Shown piece by piece: positions 60,327 to 64,000 of a stretch of DNA of 64,000 nt (position 1 is its first letter; the number at the start of each line of letters is the position of its first letter). The stretch comes from Nocardia rhamnosiphila NBRC 108938 (GTDB taxonomy: Bacteria; Actinomycetota; Actinomycetes; Mycobacteriales; Mycobacteriaceae), in the NCBI RefSeq assembly GCF_000720425.1, contig NZ_JOAJ01000007.1:423043-487042 (forward strand), in the 5' to 3' direction. A program made the translations under genes and the position numbers. The notes under the pieces are model-generated. The model saw nothing but the letters and a program-made list of their open reading frames with translations, ran no database searches and was not told the origin of the DNA.

Positions 60327-61328
60327 ATGCTGCTCGATCTCCAGTTGGACGCCCGCCCGGACCGCAGCGCCGAACGCGCCCGGACCCTCGTCGACGCCGG
60401 CGCGGCGGGGCTGTTCACTTTCGAAGGTCCCCACGATGTGATGCTCCCCTTGGCCGCTGTGGCCGGCCGGGTGGACGCCGACCTGATGACCAATGTCGCG
60501 ATCGCCATGCCGCGCAGCCCGATGCACCTCGCGCATGCCGCATGGGACCTGCAACTGATGTCGGGTGGACGGTTCCGGCTCGGCCTCGGTTCGCAGATCC
60601 GCCCCCATATCGAGAAGCGCTACGGCGCCACCTGGTCCGCCCCGGCGGCCCGGATGCGCGAGATCGTGCTGGCGGTGCGCACGATCCTGCACGCCTGGCA
60701 GGACGGCGCGCCGTTGGATTTCCGCGGCGAGCACACCCGGCACACTCTCATGCCGAGCACCTTCGTCCCCGGTCCCAACCCGTACGGCCCCCCACCGGTA
60801 CTGCTCGGTGCGCTCGGCCCGCTGATGACCCGGACCGCCGCGGAGGTCGCGGACGGACTGCTGGTGATGCCCTTCCACAGCCATCGCCATTTCCGGGAGC
60901 GCACACTGCCCGCCGTGGCGGAAGGTATGAAGCAGGCGGGCCGCACCGAATTCCCCCTCTACCCCCAGGTGATCGTGGCGATGGGCAGGTCGGCGGCGGA
61001 ACTCGCGGCGGCCTCGACCGGGGTACGCGGCCTGCTGGCCTTCTACAGTTCGACCCCGGCATACCGGCCGGTGCTCGAGGTCGAGGGGTGGGAACAGTTG
61101 CAACCGGAACTCAACGCCCTCTCCAAAACCGGCAACATCATGACCATGTTCGACCGGATCTCCGACCATATGGTCGACACCCTCGCCGTCCGCGGCACCC
61201 CACAGGACTGCGCCGCCGAGATCCTCCGGCGCTTCGGCGAATTCGCCGACCGCGTGTGCTGCTACTTCCCCGGATACGACCCGCCCGCCGAGCAGATCGC
61301 CGCCCTCGCCGCCGCATTGCGGCGATAA
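60327..61328 (+). CDS. LLM-class F420-dependent oxidoreductase
   Basis: 333-aa luciferase-like monooxygenase family TIM-barrel protein of the group that uses F420 (TIGR03617-like). Motifs: GAAGLFTFEGPHDVMLPL (about 30-47), TNVAIAMPRSPMHLAHAAWDLQLMSGGRFRLGLG (key LQLMSGGRFRLGLGSQIR, about 77-94), VLLGALGPLMTRTAAEVADGL (about 155-175). ATG at 60327 gives the expected N-terminus. Starts upstream (60309 GTG, 60216 ATG) are possible but unlike the family. Oxidises or reduces an unknown substrate in the cytosol. Confidence 0.88.
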   Translation: MLLDLQLDARPDRSAERARTLVDAGAAGLFTFEGPHDVMLPLAAVAGRVDADLMTNVAIAMPRSPMHLAHAAWDLQLMSGGRFRLGLGSQIRPHIEKRYGATWSAPAARMREIVLAVRTILHAWQDGAPLDFRGEHTRHTLMPSTFVPGPNPYGPPPVLLGALGPLMTRTAAEVADGLLVMPFHSHRHFRERTLPAVAEGMKQAGRTEFPLYPQVIVAMGRSAAELAAASTGVRGLLAFYSSTPAYRPVLEVEGWEQLQPELNALSKTGNIMTMFDRISDHMVDTLAVRGTPQDCAAEILRRFGEFADRVCCYFPGYDPPAEQIAALAAALRR

Positions 61329-61425
61329 CCCCGCAGGTAGTCCATCCGTTTACCTCCGAGGTAATCGTGCCGCGGTCGCCCCGCCGTCATGATCGGTACA
61401 TCGAACCGATCGAGAGGACGACATA

Positions 61426-61773
61426 ATGCCCGCCTACGCCATCGCCCACCTGCAGCCGGCCGATCCGCACCCCGAGATCGCCGAGTACATGGAGCGCATC
61501 ACCGCCACCCTCGAACCCTTCGGCGGCCGGTTCCTCGTCCATGCCGCCCAGCACGAGGTGAAGGAAGGCCGCTGGCCCGGTTTCGTGGTGATGATCGGTT
61601 TCCCGGGGATCGACGAGGCCCGGGCCTGGTGGGATTCGCCCGCCTACCGGGAAATCGCGCCGCTGCGCTCGCGGCATATCGACGGCGACCTGATTCTGGT
61701 AGATGGCGTCGCCCGCGGCTACGACCCGGCCACCACCGCTGCGGCCATGCGGGAGACCATAGCCGCCGGGTGA
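61426..61773 (+). CDS. DUF1330-family protein
   Basis: 115-aa ferredoxin-like-fold protein of the DUF1330 family: AYAIAHLQPADPHPEIAEYM (about 3-22), ATLEPFGGRFLVHA and VVMIGFPGIDEARAWWDSPAYREIAPLRSR (key DEARAWWDSPAYREIAPL, about 65-82), all conserved. ATG at 61426 follows GAGAGGACG. Function of the family unknown. 98 bp after the F420 oxidoreductase gene on the same strand. Confidence 0.92.
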   Translation: MPAYAIAHLQPADPHPEIAEYMERITATLEPFGGRFLVHAAQHEVKEGRWPGFVVMIGFPGIDEARAWWDSPAYREIAPLRSRHIDGDLILVDGVARGYDPATTAAAMRETIAAG

Positions 61774-61937
61774 CCGGGACCTCCCCCACCCGCCCGCCCC
61801 CGCACGAGCCCGCCCGCGCCCCAGGACGACCTGAGGCCCGAACCCGCGAGAAAACCGAAAACCGGCGTGCCGCCGGCGGACTACGAGTATGCATATCTCG
61901 CGATTCGGAGCTCTCATCCAGCCAAAAGGGGACGGTT

Positions 61938-62819
61938 TTGACTGATAGGGACAGCAGTATCACCAGACGGCAGCTCGGCCGATATCTGCGCGAAGCACGA
62001 GAAGCGATCGGCCTGACCATGGCCGAAGCGGCGGCGCTCATGGAGTGGGGCAAGAGCAGCCTGCAACGCATCGAAACGGGGCAGAACCAGCGTATCCGCA
62101 TCCGGGATCTGGACGGGTTGATCGAGATCTACGAGATCGACGAGGACAAGGCGGCGGGGTTGCGGGGACTGGCCCAGCAAGCGGCGGAGAAGTCGTGGTG
62201 GCACGAATACGGTGGTGTCATCCCCGATAATTTCAGTGTCTACATGGGGATGGAGTCCGGAGCTCGTCGGATCGTCAGCTACCAACCCGACCTGGTGCCC
62301 GGTCTGCTCCAGACCAGTGACTACGCTCGCGTGCTCATCCGCAACGCCTTCCCCGACGACACCGAAGAGGAACTCACCAACCGCATCGAGCCCCGTGTGT
62401 TGCGCCAGCGGCTGGTCACCCGTAAGACGCGGCCCGTTCGGCTGGATGTGATCCTCTGCGAAACAGCGCTGTGCCGTGTGGTCGGCGGGCCGAAGACGAT
62501 GGCGGCCCAGCTCATGCATCTGGCGGACGCGGGCACCCAGCCCGACGTCACGATTCGCCTGCTGCCCTTCTCCGCCGGGATGCCGACCGGCGACCAGGTC
62601 GGACCGTTCGTAATCCTGGAATTCGATGTGGACGGCCATGGCAGGCCGGTCGAACCGACCATCGTCTATGCCGAGAACTACACCAGCGATATGTACTCCG
62701 AAAAGCTCGGTATCGTCGAGCGGTACAAGCGAGCTTTCGCAACGCTGAACAAGGCGACCGTGGACGATGCAGCCACCCGAATGGCGTTGCGGAACAAGGC
62801 AAGGGAGTACCGAGCGTGA
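61938..62819 (+). CDS. XRE-family regulator with DUF5753-type sensor domain
   Basis: 293-aa helix-turn-helix regulator of the large actinobacterial XRE/DUF5753 group. HTH: TRRQLGRYLREAREAIGLTMAEAAALMEWGKSSLQRIETGQ (key GLTMAEAAALMEWGKSSL, about 25-42). The sensor part begins with AEKSWWHEYGGVIPDNFSVYM and contains YQPDLVPGLLQTSDYARVLI (about 117-136) and RKTRPVRLDVILCETALCRVV. A TTG start at 61938 is preferred, with GGGGAC upstream, because no ATG or GTG precedes the HTH in a sensible place. Its stop overlaps the DUF397 GTG (GTGA), forming the usual regulator/DUF397 pair. 164 bp of upstream DNA showed nothing else. Confidence 0.9.
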   Translation: MTDRDSSITRRQLGRYLREAREAIGLTMAEAAALMEWGKSSLQRIETGQNQRIRIRDLDGLIEIYEIDEDKAAGLRGLAQQAAEKSWWHEYGGVIPDNFSVYMGMESGARRIVSYQPDLVPGLLQTSDYARVLIRNAFPDDTEEELTNRIEPRVLRQRLVTRKTRPVRLDVILCETALCRVVGGPKTMAAQLMHLADAGTQPDVTIRLLPFSAGMPTGDQVGPFVILEFDVDGHGRPVEPTIVYAENYTSDMYSEKLGIVERYKRAFATLNKATVDDAATRMALRNKAREYRA

Positions 62820-63022
62820 ACGTGGATCTGGCCGGGGCGAAATGGTTCAAGAGCAGTCGCAGCGGAGGCGCCAAGGAGTGTGTGGAGGTGGCATTCCTCG
62901 ACGGCGGGCGTGTCGGCGTCCGTGATTCCAAGAACCCCGCCGGACCGGCTCTGGTTTTCACCGCCGCCGAGTGGGACGCCTTCACCGGTGGCACCCGGGG
63001 TGGTCGTGCCGATCGCGGCTAG
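62816..63022 (+). CDS. DUF397 small protein
   Basis: 68-aa DUF397 protein. The family pattern is complete: WFKSSRSGGAKECVEVAFL (about 10-28), then GRVGVRDSKNPAGPALVFT and EWDAFTGGTRGG. GTG at 62816 overlaps the XRE stop. Such pairs are abundant in Nocardia and Streptomyces; in some (for example the BldB-related and WhiJ-type systems) the small protein modulates the partner regulator, so a regulatory partnership is inferred here. Confidence 0.92.
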   Translation: MNVDLAGAKWFKSSRSGGAKECVEVAFLDGGRVGVRDSKNPAGPALVFTAAEWDAFTGGTRGGRADRG

Positions 63023-63111
63023 CTCGATCGGCACGGTGGCAGCTGTGCGGGCGGTCCGGTATCTGCGCCCGTCCGGACCGCTGCTCGGAGGCGCCCCCTA
63101 GGATCGGTCGT

Positions 63112-63633
63112 ATGGCAGCCGGGTCTCCTCGTCTGGTGGTGTTCGCCGGTCTCCCGGGATGCGGAAAGACCACCCTGGCACGGGGTCTCGCGGACGAGCT
63201 CGGTGCGACATTCCTGCGTATCGATACCTTCGAGGCGGCGATCGTATCGACATTGACGCCGTTCGAGAACAATCCTGTCGGTTACGTCGCGGCGGCCTGG
63301 GTGGCCGAGGACCAGCTACTGGGTGGGCGGACCGTGGTCGTCGACGCGTGCAACAACCTTCGGAAGGCCAGAACGATGTGGCGCGACCTGGCGCTCGGAT
63401 CGAAGGTTCCGCTGCACTGGGTGGAGGTGATCTGCTCGGACGCGGCCGAACATCGCCGCCGGGTGGAGTCCCGCACACCCGATCGGCCGGGGCAGGGCAA
63501 CCCGACCTGGGCTCAGGTGCGGGCCCGGCGCTGGGAGCCGTTCACCGAACCGCGCATCCTGATCGACAACACGGGCAGCGCGGCAGCGCATGTGGCCACG
63601 ATCCGCGCCGCACTTCCCGGTGAAGGACCGTAG
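63112..63633 (+). CDS. P-loop AAA-type kinase (zeta-toxin/adenylate-kinase-like)
   Basis: 173-aa ATPase of the AAA_33 kinase group. Walker A VVFAGLPGCGKTTLARGLA (about 9-27), FLRIDTFEAAI (substrate-binding Asp), TVVVDACNNLRKARTMW and VEVICSDAAEHRRRVESR with the Arg lid region. ATG at 63112 is the natural start. Many relatives phosphorylate small metabolites or antibiotics (for example streptomycin or nucleoside kinases); the target here is unknown. A strong hairpin separates it from rpoB. Confidence 0.88.
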   Translation: MAAGSPRLVVFAGLPGCGKTTLARGLADELGATFLRIDTFEAAIVSTLTPFENNPVGYVAAAWVAEDQLLGGRTVVVDACNNLRKARTMWRDLALGSKVPLHWVEVICSDAAEHRRRVESRTPDRPGQGNPTWAQVRARRWEPFTEPRILIDNTGSAAAHVATIRAALPGEGP

Positions 63634-63735
63634 CCGCGGGCCGGAACGACGGCGGAACGGCGCATACCGACCTCGTTCCGACATCCTGCTCCCGAGCGCC
63701 GGCGCGGATCGCGTTATTTCGGTCGGAGCCACCGT

Positions 63736-63769
63736 GCAGCCGCGCGCTGCGCACCCGGCGCGCGGCTGC
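63736..63769. terminator. Bidirectional terminator between the kinase gene and rpoB
   Basis: A perfect 12-bp stem (GCAGCCGCGCGC / GCGCGCGGCTGC at 63736-63747 and 63758-63769) with a 10-nt loop. It lies 8 bp after the rpoB stop on the minus strand and about 100 bp after the kinase gene. Confidence 0.8.
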
Positions 63770-63777
63770 CGAGGCCC

Positions 63778-64000
63778 TCAGCTCGTGAGTTCGTCGATCG
63801 AAGGTGATTCGTCCCTGGACAGCGTGATTCCGAGGTTTGTCGTCCTGCGCTCGAGCTCGTCGTCGTCCCCGTGCCCCAGATCGATGGCCGCGCCGTCGGC
63901 CGACAGCACCTCGACATTGAGGCACAGGGACTGGAGTTCCTTGAGCAGAACCTTGAACGATTCCGGGATGCCCGGCTCCGGAATGTTCTCGCCCTTGACG
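63778..64000 (-). CDS. rpoB: RNA polymerase beta subunit, C-terminal end (probably rpoB2)
   Basis: The last 73 codons of an RNA polymerase beta subunit; the gene continues beyond the window. The sequence [20 protein letters not shown] and [16 protein letters not shown] is the nearly invariant C-terminal region that contacts beta-prime and omega, and the acidic end ...[18 protein letters not shown] resembles mycobacterial RpoB. TGA at 63780-63778. The expected rpoC, normally directly downstream of rpoB, is absent: the next gene is a convergent P-loop kinase behind a terminator. Nocardia carries an isolated second copy, rpoB2, linked to rifampicin tolerance, and this fits it. Without the rifampicin-binding region the copy cannot be confirmed. 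Confidence 0.9.
   Translation of the reverse strand, partial: VKGENIPEPGIPESFKVLLKELQSLCLNVEVLSADGAAIDLGHGDDDELERRTTNLGITLSRDESPSIDELTS

Noticed and set aside
1..64000. CRISPR arrays, tRNA or rRNA genes, transposases and integrases
   Set aside because: Looked for and not seen. The repeats found (1986-2054, 38935-39025, 39103-39142) have only two copies each and no spacer pattern, and no recombinase motifs were recognised.

Overview
The window comes from a very GC-rich actinobacterium of the mycolic-acid group. Nocardia is the best guess (inference). The reasons are a KGD-type 2-oxoglutarate decarboxylase/dehydrogenase, a mycothiol-dependent MscR dehydrogenase, an MceA-like protein, EspG/PPE-type VII secretion accessories, a PtpB-like phosphatase, F420-type enzymes and an rpoB gene that is not followed by rpoC. 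That last arrangement fits the second, rifampicin-resistance-associated rpoB2 known in Nocardia. Many genes use GTG or TTG starts and overlap their neighbours by 1-8 nt.

Layout. 1-3.1 kb: C-terminally cut Ser/Thr kinase, endonuclease IV, a 33-bp tandem repeat and a TauD-type dioxygenase. 3.6-14.5 kb: a P450-centred catabolic locus. A leftward operon (CYP123, SDR, CYP125-like P450, glutathione peroxidase) diverges from a rightward operon (aldehyde dehydrogenase, SDR, hydroxyisobutyrate-dehydrogenase-like protein, FAD dehydrogenase, TetR), with an orphan MceA-like gene to the left. One 18-bp motif recurs before the mce gene, before both P450/ALDH operons and over the tetR start, so I infer one TetR regulon for uptake and terminal oxidation of a lipophilic, possibly steroid-like, substrate. 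14.4-23 kb: DDN-family protein, mscR with its metallo-hydrolase partner, a 32-codon small gene, a Pro-rich lipoprotein, an orphan ESX substrate/EspG trio, a hydrolase and a secreted protein. 23-33.7 kb: paired acyl-CoA dehydrogenases, phosphoribosyltransferase, nitrilase-family protein, deaD, a nuclease-helicase fusion whose active-site motifs look eroded, and a PLP aldolase-like protein.

33.8-45.5 kb: a TetR-like protein without a DNA-binding domain, ptpB-like phosphatase, a truncated AMP-ligase, enoyl-CoA hydratase, a glutathionyl-hydroquinone-reductase-like protein, a repeat-rich intergenic region, an ABC importer/exporter operon and a large fused ABC exporter. 45.6-49.4 kb: kgd. 49.8-57.8 kb: unknown gene, sigJ-type sigma factor, FMN reductase and SnoaL protein, EamA transporter, FGE-like protein, and a sulP-merR operon behind a 19-bp-spacer MerR-type promoter. 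57.1-64 kb: TetR, hydrolase, AraC regulator, SRPBCC protein, F420-dependent oxidoreductase, DUF1330, an XRE/DUF397 pair, a P-loop kinase and the 3' end of rpoB.

No rRNA, tRNA, CRISPR array, transposase or integrase was seen. Names come from remembered family motifs, without any database search.
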